A model generated the notes under the pieces. It was given only the letters and a program-made list of their open reading frames with translations. It was not told the origin of the DNA and made no database searches. The position numbers were made by a program, and so were the translations under genes. DNA of 64,000 nt from Prorocentrum cordatum (Eukaryota > Sar > Dinophyceae > Prorocentrales > Prorocentraceae). Positions 33,707 to 44,218 of this stretch are shown here, one piece after another (within the stretch, counting starts at the first letter, position 1; the number at the start of each line of letters is the position of its first letter). The DNA lies in assembly GCA_963575745.1 (NCBI GenBank), contig CAUYUJ010022088.1:1-64000 (forward strand). The letters run 5' to 3'.

Positions 33707-34829
33707 ATGGCGCTTGCAGTATCGGGCAGCCGGCGCAAGAGAGAAGACGACGGGGCTGAGGGCATGGACGCTGAGAATGTACTAGATGCTGATATCCACG
33801 GATTGGCTTTTGATGAACAGAATCCCATGAAGCAATTCTTCGAACTGGGGAAAGCAGCAACTGCAGCAGCAAAGAATTACTGACCGCAAGGTGACAGGCA
33901 TGGTTAACGATATGGCTACCATGCAACGACGGCAGGACAGTGCTGAACGACGAATGGCTGAAGGCCAGGCTCAGATGGATAAACGAATGACAGATCTTGA
34001 GAAGCAGGTCTTAGAGCTCAAGTCGCATACTGCTGCAGGTTCTGGGGCATCCACTGGTGCTACTTCTGCTGGCTTTGGGGGTGAGGCGACTTGGCCAAAC
34101 GAGAGCAGGCGTCCATTCCGAGCCTTCAATCCAGAGTGGATCGATTTTCGTGGATGGGTGACTGACTGGAGGAATCCGATTCGACGGTCAGAGCAAATGA
34201 TTTCAGATCGGGACGTGGGCATTCTCATTCACAACTTGAAGATGAGCCTCCCAGAGGATGACCGTGCGAAGATTGACGAGCTTGGTACGCTTCGTATGAA
34301 TGGGAATCGTCCCAACTACGCAAACTTCCGCATCAAGTTTACCACTGGTACTGAGTCAGACGTACTCTGGAGGTGCAAAAAGTTTTGGGAAGAAGCTCTG
34401 ATCCCGCCTGAGGATCGAACTGAGGAGCAAAGGTCTCTTGCCCGTCCGACGCCACATGATCTTTTCAAAGACATGGACAACAGACCGTGTGCGGCTGGAG
34501 GCTCCATTCGGATCAAGACACAGGCACCGCCATGGAAAGAGGACCACATCAATGCTGTTGGCAGATTCCATGGTGTGTGGCGCGATACGGTCATTGCGAG
34601 GAATCCTGAAACGACAATGAAGATCAAGGGAGTGCCTGGGAGTGGAAAGGGGGTCAGTGTGATGTGGACCATTCCCCCATGTCTCCGTACCAAAAGAAGC
34701 ATGGAGCTGGCCAAGTGGAAACAGGATACGGGCACTTGGACCGTTGATCAGACGGTCTGGAACGAAGTTGTCATGACGTACGGCATCGCCACGACCCACA
34801 AAGAAATGGAGGATGCACTCGGACAATGA
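33707..34829 (+). pseudogene. ORF1 of element B, one frameshift in the N-terminal part
   Basis: The ATG at 33707 opens frame 2: MALAVSGSRRKREDDG... to MKQFFELGKAA, then a stop at 33881. The related coding continues in frame 3 from about 33850 (GKQQLQQQRITDRKV, then a coiled-coil stretch MATMQRRQDSAERRM...), so a one-base difference lies within ctggggaaagcag. The C-terminal domain matches the other ORF1 proteins: FNPEWIDFRGWVTDWRNP, then IRIKTQAPPWKEDHINAVGRF. It ends with TGA at 34827, in frame with ORF2. If the frame change is not an assembly error, B may be non-autonomous or use frameshifting. Confidence 0.75.
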
Positions 34830-37800
34830 GGGTGCTGCGAGAGATCCAAAAGCATGGCTCTCGCTACTCTCGCAGCAGGCACACTCAATGTTGCGAGAGC
34901 TGGGCGGCTCGAGTCTCGGGCTTACGCTATTCTACGAGCGCTACAGGGGGTAGGCTTAAATGTTGTGGCTTTGCAAGAATGTCAAAACGTGGACTTCAAT
35001 GACACCTTAATTCAGCGTCTGGGGTGGGATGCTGTTTCAAAAAGTACTTGCATGCGGGCAGCGGTGCTTCTTAAACGTCGACACCTGCCCCACGTGATAG
35101 CCTCTTATCAAGCAGATCGGGTTGCGATGATTGTTCATCGATCGGGAGTTTGTTTCACTAGTGCTTATTTTGCTGATACGTCTCATCCAGACGCTCCAGA
35201 GATATGCAGACGGATACTGCATGATGTACGCCGCCTGCATCGACAGGCTCAGGCCAACCATGGCCACCACTTTCGCTTGTTGCTTGCCTGTGATGCCAAT
35301 GTGGAGCTCACGCCAGAGTTGGAGGTGGATGGGAGGAGGGTGACGGGACCAGGACTCAGAAGATCGAGGGAGAGGGGACTTGGTCGGAACGGTGCCATTG
35401 ATTTGGAGGACAGGAGGGCCAAGGAGGTGTGCATGAGGGACCAGATTGAGGAGTTCTTGGAGGAGGAGGAGCTGGCTGCGATCAACACTTTTGAAGCACG
35501 GGTGCCGACCTACTGGCACTTCGGTGAGAGTGAGCCCACAAAGGTCTTAGATTACATCTTGGCGCCCAGGCAGTGGACAGTAGAAGATATCTCGTACAGT
35601 TGGTTGCAGGACGGGCGTGTGGCACGTTTGAGCGATCATGCAGTGATCAAAACCCTGTTGGCCCCAAGGGAACCCCAGGAGATGTACCGACGCAAGGTTG
35701 TTCGGCCACACGTCACGGCACGCCGGGCATTCGAGTCCCACAGAGAGGAGTTCTGTTTCAGAGCGTTGGTGGACATTGGTATTGAGGCCACACGCCCTGA
35801 CGAGATCGCGAAGTCGTTGCATCAGCATGCGTTGCCTCTGCTCAATCCGCCTTCCTCTGCGCATCGTGCACATGCTAAGTCTAAAAAGCTAGCAGATCTT
35901 CAGCATCAGTATCGTGGAGCCCGTGGGAATCCTGATGAGAGAAAGCGCCTGAGGGAACTTATGAGGCCCCTGGTCAATGCAGATAGGCGTAGTGAGATCG
36001 AGTATACCTTCGCGAACCCTCGCAAACGCAAGAAAGTGAATGTCAAGTCTCTGAAGATCGACGGGGAGGTGACGGAGGATCGTAAGAGGTGGGTGGAGGA
36101 GGGGATGAAGCAGCACAGCTTGAACACGATGACGAGCGAAGAGGAGAGGATGAGGAACAGCGAGCTGGTATCTGACTTACGGCGACGTGCACGAGCAGCT
36201 AGGGCACACAGCAGCAGCAGTACGATGCACGACATGCACATGCAGCTCACGATGGGGGTGGTGAACGAAGCACGTGCACGATTGAGATCTGGCAAGAGCT
36301 GCGGCCCAGATGGGGTCAGCGTGGAGCTCTTGAAGGCTTTGGCGTGGCGATCTGTTCGCCAGATTTTCCATGTGTTTCGAGATATCTTTGATGGTGATCG
36401 TCGGTCACCTGACTGCTGGAGAGAGGTACTCATCACGCTGATGCCCAAGCTGGTGAATCTAGATTCGCTCACACAAACACGCAATATAGTTGTACAGAAC
36501 ACGTTAGGAAAATGGTACCTCACCTGCGTTACTATCCTTATCGAGAGGCATGCTGAACAGTACATGGGGCGATTGGGCTTGTATGGTTTCGCACAGGATC
36601 GGAGGACGTGGGAAGTAGCGGGACCCCTTAAGGCCATCTCACAGCATGCGAGCGTCTGGGGGAAAGATAGGAAAGCGTTCTTCTGTTCATGTGATATAGC
36701 ACGAGCCTTCGACCATGTTAAGCTCACTACCTTGGCACGCGCGATGCACATGCTTAACATACCTGTACAGCTACAATATGCTCTGATCGAGCCCTTAACT
36801 GACACGACGGGCACGCTCACGTTCGAGGGCCTGGAGTTAGGTGGGGTACGATGGGATCGATCTCTCAGAACGGGGGGTACCGAGTCTCCCCTGTGCTTTA
36901 ATTTGGTTGTGTTGGCCATGTGGGCGGAGGTCATACAGAGGTGGGATAACGAACGTATAGGTGTGGAGATCCCGTACAGCAACATGCACGACATGACGCG
37001 CGCACATGTTTACAATCATGCGATTTGGGCAGATAACATATATCTCGTGGCCAGTACATCGGCTCAGATGCAGCTGATGATCGACACACTTACTCACGCT
37101 TTACGTACATGGGGACTAGAGTGGAAGTCAGATTCACTTGAATCGATGGTGGTGGGCGACCGCGATACCACTACTTTCTTCGCTGATATCCAGGGGGTGC
37201 AGGTCCCATTCAAGTCAGTCTCTCAGCTGAATGTGTTGGGAACGGTCGTCTCGCAGCAGTATGGGGGCACGCATGAGGACATACAATTTCGGATTGACTG
37301 TGCACGACGCGCGTTTTATGGGCAAGCTAAGTATTATCGTTGTCGTGCTCTCCCTCTTCGTAAGCGGTATCGACGGTATCAGAGCCTGGTACAGAGTGTA
37401 TTAGCATACGGACTGGATACATGTACGCTGGACCCTGAAGGTGTTCGATTGCTTCATACCTTTGAGGGCAGATGCCTGCTGGCCATGCATTGTCGACGGA
37501 AGCCTGCGGGACAGAGATGGGAGGTCTGGAAGCCACATATGCTTGACACAGCGAGGGCTTCTTTCTGCTCGCTGGGATTTCCTAGCATCGTCCAGATCGT
37601 GGCGTGGAAGAGTTGGAGCGTCGCGCATTCGGTCAGCACGGCTTATGGCAATTTTGATTTCACAAATCCTGGGCCTCCCCGGTGGAGAGGCCCAGGTTCA
37701 GGAGTAAGTTGTGAGGATGGGGTCTCGGGCGGTTCCCAGCACAATGATGGCGCTGACGGCCGACGTGTTGCACGCAAGGTTGAGCCACATCCTGATACCA

Positions 37801-38876
37801 CGAGACGTGCATTTGTTGATTCTCGCACGGCATTGCTTTGTACACACAAGACCTGGGAAGCGCACCGCATGGCTCTCACTGAGTGTCTCCGCTGTCATGG
37901 AGATCGTAGGCGTGCCTCTGAAGGCAAACGGCTGCGTGCTGGAGGGGATAGTGTTGGGCAGCGGTCTTGGCAGTACCCGTACATACAGATTCATGGGGAT
38001 GAGTGGTGGGAGACCTTCCGACCAGGATATGCCACATTTCTGCAGACATGGGAAGCACTTTTACGCACGTATGGTAGGCCTAAGATATTCGAGTACTTCT
38101 GCACGAATTGGAAACAGGTACCAGGAGGAGTTGTTGGGAGAGAATGTAAGGAGGGAACAGGAAGGAACGAGGAGGCGACGGAGGAGGAGAACATGAAACA
38201 AGCAAGACGGTTGGCGATTATCAATGAACGGGAAGCTGTATTTGATATCATGTCGAACGGAGTTGGAATTGAGATCAAGGGAGACTCTTTGTTGGTCCAG
38301 AGCTGGCTTACGGGACGTTGGCGTTGTCATAATCGTGCATATCGTGAGCGTGTACACAGGTGTGTCAACGACATGTACGCACTTAGCGTATCACACCGAG
38401 CACGGGCATCGAACGTTGGGCGAGACATATTTGTACATGAATTTCGTGAAGCAAACACCCGAGCAGACGAACTTACTCATTTGGCCAGAGATGGCCACAC
38501 ATTTCATCATAACTATTGTCATCGATATCCCTTCGAACGAGACTATTTGAAGGTAGTCGCCTGTCGTGGGGGGTACGACGGGGGAGTGTGCAGCAAGGGC
38601 AGTGCATGCGGTTACTGGATGCAGGTTGGCTATCTCAACATGTCTTCGCGGGCGTCTCGGCATGGAGTGTATTCTACACGATACTCCCCCTACCCGACCT
38701 CTTCCTCTCTACATTATCATGCTGACACACCGTTGATTTGGAGAGACGCTGCTGCTGCGGCTTGGTTGGAGCCAGGCGCCACGATCACCGAATGTGAGTT
38801 GTCCGCTGCCGAAGCATTGACACGTGCCATACGCATACAGCTTCAGCAATTTGATGACAGTGATTTTGCTTCTTGA
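34830..38876 (+). CDS. ORF2 of element B: EEP endonuclease, reverse transcriptase, permuted RNase H
   Basis: Intact frame, 1340 aa from the ATG at 34854. The frame runs back without a stop to the ORF1 TGA at 34827, which it follows in phase. EEP domain: LNVARAG, VALQECQN (catalytic Glu), LACDANVEL, LDYIL and RLSDHAVIK. RT: CGPDGVSVELLKALAW; motif A CSCDIARAFDHV; motif B RTGGTESPLCFNL; motif C WADN at 37026-37037; then a thumb ending in FEGRCLLAMH. A linker domain (IQIHGDEWWETFRPGYATF) leads to RNase H motifs in order GDS (Asp 38283), AD (Asp 38466), DGG (Asp 38577) and E-L-S-A-A-E (Glu 38796). The protein would nick the target, reverse transcribe the RNA and remove it. Confidence 0.9.
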   Translation, partial: GCCERSKSMALATLAAGTLNVARAGRLESRAYAILRALQGVGLNVVALQECQNVDFNDTLIQRLGWDAVSKSTCMRAAVLLKRRHLPHVIASYQADRVAMIVHRSGVCFTSAYFADTSHPDAPEICRRILHDVRRLHRQAQANHGHHFRLLLACDANVELTPELEVDGRRVTGPGLRRSRERGLGRNGAIDLEDRRAKEVCMRDQIEEFLEEEELAAINTFEARVPTYWHFGESEPTKVLDYILAPRQWTVEDISYSWLQDGRVARLSDHAVIKTLLAPREPQEMYRRKVVRPHVTARRAFESHREEFCFRALVDIGIEATRPDEIAKSLHQHALPLLNPPSSAHRAHAKSKKLADLQHQYRGARGNPDERKRLRELMRPLVNADRRSEIEYTFANPRKRKKVNVKSLKIDGEVTEDRKRWVEEGMKQHSLNTMTSEEERMRNSELVSDLRRRARAARAHSSSSTMHDMHMQLTMGVVNEARARLRSGKSCGPDGVSVELLKALAWRSVRQIFHVFRDIFDGDRRSPDCWREVLITLMPKLVNLDSLTQTRNIVVQNTLGKWYLTCVTILIERHAEQYMGRLGLYGFAQDRRTWEVAGPLKAISQHASVWGKDRKAFFCSCDIARAFDHVKLTTLARAMHMLNIPVQLQYALIEPLTDTTGTLTFEGLELGGVRWDRSLRTGGTESPLCFNLVVLAMWAEVIQRWDNERIGVEIPYSNMHDMTRAHVYNHAIWADNIYLVASTSAQMQLMIDTLTHALRTWGLEWKSDSLESMVVGDRDTTTFFADIQGVQVPFKSVSQLNVLGTVVSQQYGGTHEDIQFRIDCARRAFYGQAKYYRCRALPLRKRYRRYQSLVQSVLAYGLDTCTLDPEGVRLLHTFEGRCLLAMHCRRKPAGQRWEVWKPHMLDTARASFCSLGFPSIVQIVAWKSWSVAHSVSTAYGNFDFTNPGPPRWRGPGSGVSCEDGVSGGSQHNDGADGRRVARKVEPHPDTTRRAFVDSRTALLCTHKTWEAHRMALTECLRCHGDRRRASEGKRLRAGGDSVGQRSWQYPYIQIHGDEWWETFRPGYATFLQTWEALLRTYGRPKIFEYFCTNWKQVPGGVVGRECKEGTGRNEEATEEENMKQARRLAIINEREAVFDIMSNGVGIEIKGDSLLVQSWLTGRWRCHNRAYRERVHRCVNDMYALSVSHRARASNVGRDIFVHEFREANTRADELTHLARDGHTFHHNYCHRYPFERDYLKVVACRGGYDGGVCSKGSACGYWMQVGYLNMSSRASRHGVYSTRYSPYPTSSSLHYHADTPLIWRDAAAAAWLEPGATITECELSAAEALTRAIRIQLQQFDDSDFAS

Positions 38877-39060
38877 TGATGTGTTATCCCTATGCCCTCC
38901 TGGGCTCGGGAATCATCTTCAAGTTTAGCTAAGTTATATGACACCTCAGCCCGCCTCCGTGGGTAGGTGCTCGTTTCACTGCTGCTCAGATGCCTAGCTG
39001 CGTAGCTGACACGGGCTGCGCTGAAGACCAGCGCCTCGCCAGCCCGCGTAAACACAAAAA

Positions 39061-39346
39061 CCAGGTTGACGGCTTACCGCCGGCGCCCAGTTATTGCTGG
39101 AAGCTTGAGAGTAATACCTCGTAGAGCTCTTCGGCATCGATGAGCTAGAGGAATTCGGGCGCGGGGTGGAGCTAGTTGGCCGACCCGGCTTTCTGGGATT
39201 TTCTGCCAGACTCTATCTGCCTATGTACCAAGCAGGGCCGTGCGAGAAAAGGCTCTACGAGGGCCCCGGCGGTAATCTGGTTGACGGTTTACCGCCGGTT
39301 CCAGTTCCGGAGCGCTGAAGAGCTAGTTGGCAAGAAAAATCTCGAC
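39061..39346. repeat. Satellite segment between elements B and C, with target hairpin
   Basis: It starts with the right half of the hairpin (gttgacggcttaccgccggcgcccagt), passes the tgctggaagctt…ctcgtagagctc block and contains a second complete hairpin: stem arms ccggcggtaa (39266-39275) and ttaccgccgg (39289-39298). It ends in agctagttggcaagaaaaat and ctcgac, where element C begins. Confidence 0.8.
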
Positions 39347-40045
39347 TTCTCTCCAAGCTATGTGGAACTCAAGGGATGGGTCACCAACTGGAACGATAGG
39401 GATAGGAGGTCGCAGGAGATGCTCATGTGGGAGGATGTGAAGGTGCTCATCGATAACATTACAAATCATTGTCTTTCGGAGGATGATCGTGTGCACGTGT
39501 GTGTTGACGGTACGGAGCGCATAAACGCTGGCCGTTACATGTTCGGATCGGCCAAAATCAAATTCAAGCCAGGGACCGACAGGGATGTCATCTGGAGGGT
39601 CAAACGGTGCATCGACCTTGTGACGGTACCCCCTGCCAAACGCCCCGTGCCTCCTCCAGGAATCCAGATTGCAGCACCACAGTGCCTCATTGAGAATATG
39701 AAGCAGGTGATCAACCCTGAGTTGATCAAAGTCAGTGTCGAGTGCCCCGAGTGGAAGAGGGGCCACGTTAAGGCGGTGGGGAGATTCTGCGGTACTATTC
39801 GGAGCATGTGTACACAGATTGGCATAGAGGTTATTGCTGTGCGAGGGGAGATGGGACCGCCCAAATCGACTATATGGACAATGCCAACGACGGCCGCCCC
39901 GAGGCCAATGCTTCTAGCAGAATTTACCACGACACGGGCGACATGGGAAGTATCGAGTGAGACTATCGATAGGCTGCATCAGATCATACCTGCGTTTACT
40001 AAGACGAAGACGGATATCGAGACGGAAGTCAACAGGAGGGTGTGA
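39347..40045 (+). pseudogene. ORF1 C-terminal domain of element C, truncated
   Basis: Only the conserved ORF1 domain is present: FSPSYVELKGWVTNWNDRDR, then INAGRYMFG, then IKVSVECPEWKRGHVKAVGRF, then RGEMGPPKS, to TGA at 40043-40045. The open frame reaches back to 39176 but that part is satellite sequence, not protein. The coiled-coil N-terminus seen in A and F is missing because of 5' truncation. The stop is followed in the same frame by ORF2. Confidence 0.85.
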
Positions 40046-43000
40046 CGACGACGGCGCCGAACACCGTTCAAGGGGATCCGACTGGGCAGCTGGAATCTCA
40101 ATCGGGCGGGGTCGGCCAACTTCAAGGGGAATGAGATCCTGAGGAGCCTCTCTATGCGTGACTGCATCTGGGGTGTTCAGGAATGCCAGAATCTTTTTGG
40201 AGGCAAATTCGATGCATATATTAGACGGTGTGGCCTTTCATATCGTGTGAGTTGTGACAGTAAGTGTGGGTTACTATTTAACAAAGAGTGGAGTACATGT
40301 GTGCGTGAATCAATATGTCAACACGAACGGTTCTGTGTGGTGGTCTTTGGTAGCGGAAGTGCCCCTGTGATAGTTGCCTCTGCGTATCTTCCCGACCCCG
40401 GCGTGGAGAACGCCGTAGATGTGCAGTGCAGTGTGTTGGACACGCTTGAGTCAGTCATTCTCACTCTGCGCAGCCGCTGGAAGGGAGCGACTGTGTCTGT
40501 GCTGCTCGATGCCAATGTCGAGCTACCTCCATCGACTCAACTGCAGTGCTCACGCACTGGGACTGTCTATGAGGCGGTGGGAAGTGCTACCAAGGAGGAG
40601 AGGAGGACATGTGAGGAGGGAGGTGCACAGCGGGTGAGGAGGGACGTACGACAACAGTTGCGCGAGCGTGTGCTTTGCTTTCTAGGGCGCCTGGGGATGA
40701 AGGCTGCCAATTCGTTCTTGCCACGACGACTACACACATGGGAGAGTTACGGAGTATCTCGGTGGGGGACGTGTAAGAAAGTTCTCGATTACATATTTGT
40801 TCCCAGGACGTGGGAGATCGATAAGATGACGGTTGAGACGATTATGAGTAATGGGGGGAAGACAAATCGTAGTCGTCTCAGTGACCACGGCCTGCTTCAG
40901 GGGACTTTTAGTGATACAGGCGCTCAGCTGGTCAAACGTAGTATCCCGACGGCAGCTCGTGAAAAGAGTTTGGTTGGTTATAAGACAGTGAATTGGGGGG
41001 ACCTCAATATGGCACGAAAGGAAATCGATCGGGTCCTGGGAGATGCCAATACTACTTGTTCTCCAAGGGACCTTGTGTCGACTACTATTCGGGCCTGTAC
41101 TGAACAGGAGGAAATCAAATTCACGACTGCCACCACGGGGCGGGGGCTACCACCAATCAGACCTGCAGGACTCACGGCCTGCCAGGAGATCTTGCGACGG
41201 AGGCCTGTGCCAGCGTCAGTGGATGTGCCGAGCTTGCGCAGACGTGCCAACGGACTTCGGAGGGAGTATCGTGCGGCGTTGGCCGCGTGGACCTCTCCTG
41301 CTTCCAGACGCAAAGAGCGAGGTGGTATCAAGCACCTCATTGTGCAGGGACGGATATCTGAGGACAGGGAGGAGTGGGTGGAGGAGATCAGAGCACATAC
41401 CAGACAGAGATATACTTCGGAAGAGGTCAGAGGACGGGATATGGAGATGATGGAGGAGTTGAGGAGGGATGCACAACAGAACTTATGTGACGGGTACTGC
41501 ACGGAGGGACTGACGATGGCGGTGGTATGCCAGGCACGGTCTCGTCTCAAGTCCAGGCGTGCCACCGGCCCAGACAGGCTGCCTTGTGAAATACTCAAGG
41601 CATTGCCGTGGGCGACTTTACGTGGCGTTGCTCGGATGTTTGACGATATATTTCGCTTGGCACGGCAGTATCCGCAGGACTGGAGGCAGATTTTGATCGC
41701 CTTCATGCCCAAGCTGCCGAGCTTGACATCACTGACGGATGCACGGTACCTTTGCCTGCAAAACAGTCTCAGCCGTTGGTACTCTGCCTGTGTGGTGATC
41801 TTGGTCGAACAGTTCGTGTCTCGGGCTGGCCTCATGGGACCCCTGGGTATCTACGGCTTCCAAGAGGGACGTAAAACGGTGGAAATTGTGGGGGCCCTCA
41901 AGGCTCTGGCTCAACATGGGGACATCTGGGGGAAGGATCAGACGGTCCATATCGCTAACGCCGATATCAAACAAGCATTCGACCATTGCAGTCTTCAGAA
42001 TGCCAAGCGTGCTATGTGCCATGCCAATATTCCTGCCTATCTTCAGTATGCTTTGCTCTCACCGCTGGTATGCACTACGGGATCGTTAATTGTTGAGGGT
42101 ATGGCAATTCACGACATCAACTGGGACGTCTGTATACGTACGGGCGGCCCTGAGGGGCCTCTCCTCTTTAACCTTATCATATGTGCCATGTGGGGACCAA
42201 TTTTTCGGGAATGGGACAGTAAAGGAGTGGGGTATGTGCTGGAGGGCGTCTGTGGTGAGTATGAGCGACGGACAATAGTGAACCACTTTGTGTGGGCGGA
42301 CAACTGCTACCTCGTCTCTGCATCCCCAACTGTGTTGGCTCAGATGATGCACGATCTAACACTACCACTACATGACTGGGGGATGAGATGGAAGGATAGC
42401 AGCTTGTTGTACATGACATGTGGGGTTAATGCGAGAGTGGACGGAGACGGACACATACTTGCCAGCGAGGATTTGTGTGTACCTGCGTGCTCGATGTATC
42501 AGGAATTTAGACTTCGACGTGTATGCAGTATGAAAGTATTGGGTCATGAGATTTTCTCCACGTACCTTGTGCCTGCTCATCCCGATGTTGAATATCGAAT
42601 CAAGGAGGCTCGTGCGTGTTTCATAGGACAGTCGGATTTCTTTCGTAACCGAGCGGTAGCAGTCCGTGATAAATTTTGTCGTTATCAAGACAAGGTGCAG
42701 AGTATGGCGTTGTATTGTCTTGAGACATGTACGGCGGACACTTCCTCGCTTCACACACTCAATGCCTTCGAGGGATGGTGTCTGTGCCGTATGTTCCGAC
42801 GGCCGAGGAGGGAGGAGGAGACTATGGCGGACTGGAACCGCCGAAGGTACCACGAGGCCAGAGAGCAGTTTCGATCTTATGGATTTGCGAGTTTGGTGCA
42901 ACGATTTCTCCGTATGGTTTGGAACTCCGCTAAGGATGCTGCTGCCTTCATTACTATGTTATTTACTTCTTCTCATGAGGAAATATCTTCGACACAACGT

Positions 43001-44017
43001 ACGTGGAGAGACCACCACATGACTACGGTCGCATATGGACCACTGTGGGATAGACTCAGGACGGATGCGTCTGAGTGCCTGCGAGGGTTATTCCACTTCC
43101 AGGAGGCTTCGCAGCTGAAAAGGAGACACGTCAGCTCAGGTCGAGCTATCGGACAGAGATGCTGGTTATTTCCTTTCTGCGAATTCTACGGACTCAAGTG
43201 GTGGGAGACCTTTGTGCCGACAGATGCTGCGTACGTTCAGTTCTGCGAACACATGTGTACACGGACGATGCTGAGTTATTTCCAGAAAAGAAAAGGGTAC
43301 GGTACTACAGGTGGGGCCCTGCAGGAGGTACATACTATCACACAAAACGACCTACACACATATGGGGCTCAAGAGGGCACTACGGCTTTCAATGACAAAA
43401 TGGCCAAACGAATTGCGTTACAAAACATGAAGGAGGTTGAGTACGACCTCGACTCATTTGGGATCCCTGTGTACATTTCTGGGGACAGTCTTCTGGTGGT
43501 GTCGTGGCTGCAGGGTGTCTGGAGGGTGCTTAATCGTACGTATCAGGAAAGGGTCAACAGAATGATAAACCAACTGGACAATATGTGTCAGAAGTTTGGA
43601 ATTAGGCCTGCCTGTCAGGGGAGGGAGGTTGTAGACCACACATTTAGGGAATGGAACACGCGTGCAGATGTACTCACTCATGAGGCCCGTGTCGGGCCAC
43701 CAGTGATTCGAGATAGGATTGGGCTCCACGCCCCTCAGTTACAACAGGTGTTTCGCGTCTGTGCCATCAGAGCTGGTTTCGACGGTGGCGTTTCTTGCGA
43801 CGGCGTGGGGGTCGGGTGCTGGATCGATGTTGGGCGGGTTTCGAGGATCTCAAGGCAACCACTCAGCCATGAGATTATTTGGACGGAGGTGTATAGTGCG
43901 GCATTCTCGATCGATCCAACTTCAACAGTGACTGATGCCGAGATCACGGCCGTTGAGCATACGATTGTAATCTTGCCGCGGGTTGTACATGCGTATTTCG
44001 GACAGGATGGGATGTGA
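40046..44017 (+). CDS. ORF2 of element C: EEP endonuclease, reverse transcriptase, permuted RNase H
   Basis: The first EEP strand (IRLGSWNLNRAG, from about 40076) lies before the first ATG at 40154 and directly follows the ORF1 TGA in the same frame; no ATG exists in between. EEP: GVQECQN, LLDANVEL, LDYIFVPR and RLSDHGLLQ. RT: TGPDRLPCEILKALPW; motif A ANADIKQAFDHC; motif B RTGGPEGPLLFNL; motif C WADN at 42293-42304. The linker domain has FCEFYGLKWWETF. RNase H residues in permuted order: GDS Asp 43484, AD Asp 43667, DGG Asp 43781, Glu 43940. No frameshift was found. Coding capacity is intact, but without a complete ORF1 and promoter the copy is probably not mobile on its own. Confidence 0.9.
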   Translation, partial: RRRRRTPFKGIRLGSWNLNRAGSANFKGNEILRSLSMRDCIWGVQECQNLFGGKFDAYIRRCGLSYRVSCDSKCGLLFNKEWSTCVRESICQHERFCVVVFGSGSAPVIVASAYLPDPGVENAVDVQCSVLDTLESVILTLRSRWKGATVSVLLDANVELPPSTQLQCSRTGTVYEAVGSATKEERRTCEEGGAQRVRRDVRQQLRERVLCFLGRLGMKAANSFLPRRLHTWESYGVSRWGTCKKVLDYIFVPRTWEIDKMTVETIMSNGGKTNRSRLSDHGLLQGTFSDTGAQLVKRSIPTAAREKSLVGYKTVNWGDLNMARKEIDRVLGDANTTCSPRDLVSTTIRACTEQEEIKFTTATTGRGLPPIRPAGLTACQEILRRRPVPASVDVPSLRRRANGLRREYRAALAAWTSPASRRKERGGIKHLIVQGRISEDREEWVEEIRAHTRQRYTSEEVRGRDMEMMEELRRDAQQNLCDGYCTEGLTMAVVCQARSRLKSRRATGPDRLPCEILKALPWATLRGVARMFDDIFRLARQYPQDWRQILIAFMPKLPSLTSLTDARYLCLQNSLSRWYSACVVILVEQFVSRAGLMGPLGIYGFQEGRKTVEIVGALKALAQHGDIWGKDQTVHIANADIKQAFDHCSLQNAKRAMCHANIPAYLQYALLSPLVCTTGSLIVEGMAIHDINWDVCIRTGGPEGPLLFNLIICAMWGPIFREWDSKGVGYVLEGVCGEYERRTIVNHFVWADNCYLVSASPTVLAQMMHDLTLPLHDWGMRWKDSSLLYMTCGVNARVDGDGHILASEDLCVPACSMYQEFRLRRVCSMKVLGHEIFSTYLVPAHPDVEYRIKEARACFIGQSDFFRNRAVAVRDKFCRYQDKVQSMALYCLETCTADTSSLHTLNAFEGWCLCRMFRRPRREEETMADWNRRRYHEAREQFRSYGFASLVQRFLRMVWNSAKDAAAFITMLFTSSHEEISSTQRTWRDHHMTTVAYGPLWDRLRTDASECLRGLFHFQEASQLKRRHVSSGRAIGQRCWLFPFCEFYGLKWWETFVPTDAAYVQFCEHMCTRTMLSYFQKRKGYGTTGGALQEVHTITQNDLHTYGAQEGTTAFNDKMAKRIALQNMKEVEYDLDSFGIPVYISGDSLLVVSWLQGVWRVLNRTYQERVNRMINQLDNMCQKFGIRPACQGREVVDHTFREWNTRADVLTHEARVGPPVIRDRIGLHAPQLQQVFRVCAIRAGFDGGVSCDGVGVGCWIDVGRVSRISRQPLSHEIIWTEVYSAAFSIDPTSTVTDAEITAVEHTIVILPRVVHAYFGQDGM

Positions 44018-44218
44018 TTGTGATTGTGCTCATTCACGCCTTCTCATAAGAGTTGGTCACCGTGTGTGTGTACTTGACCTCTCATCCTCCTTATAAGAGT
44101 TGGCTTTCGCCTCTGATCGTTTGGATCGTCGAGGCATCCGCCTACTCCCGATACGCCCGCTTCTTGCTTCCGACTAGGCTGGAAAGCCTGCACAGTCGAC
44201 CGCAAAGTCCGCAAAAAA

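Larger units (their letters stand above)
33348..39060 (+). mobile_element. Non-LTR retrotransposon B, about full length (5.7 kb)
   Basis: The 5' end (gcagagcttacctcc at 33348) matches the 5' end of element F (gcggagtttacctcc at 53729), and both continue to a shared ctcgagctgcat.gtgcagt block. A 5' leader of ~360 bp, ORF1 (33707-34829), ORF2 (34830-38876) and a ~180-bp 3' UTR ending in a short A-run (39056-39060) follow. Flanks are ccagggttgg on the left and ccaggttgac on the right, consistent with a target duplication of about 8 bp of the satellite loop sequence. ORF2 is intact; ORF1 has one frame change. Confidence 0.85.
39347..44218 (+). mobile_element. Non-LTR retrotransposon C, 5'-truncated in ORF1
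   Basis: Satellite sequence ends at ctcgac (39346) and ORF1 coding starts abruptly with FSPSYVELKGWVTNW. The 3' end is an A-run (cgcaaaaaa, about 44211-44218) followed by tctggttgacggtttaccgcc, the loop and right stem of the satellite hairpin. ORF2 is intact at 1287 aa. The 5' side retains an upstream hairpin, so the insertion was accompanied by a longer duplication or rearrangement of the target rather than a short one. Confidence 0.85.

Noticed and set aside
39176-39346. Upstream extension of the ORF1 frame in element C
   Set aside because: The sequence is satellite (same as 47.45-47.55 kb); the open frame is accidental and the ORF1 protein starts at the truncation.
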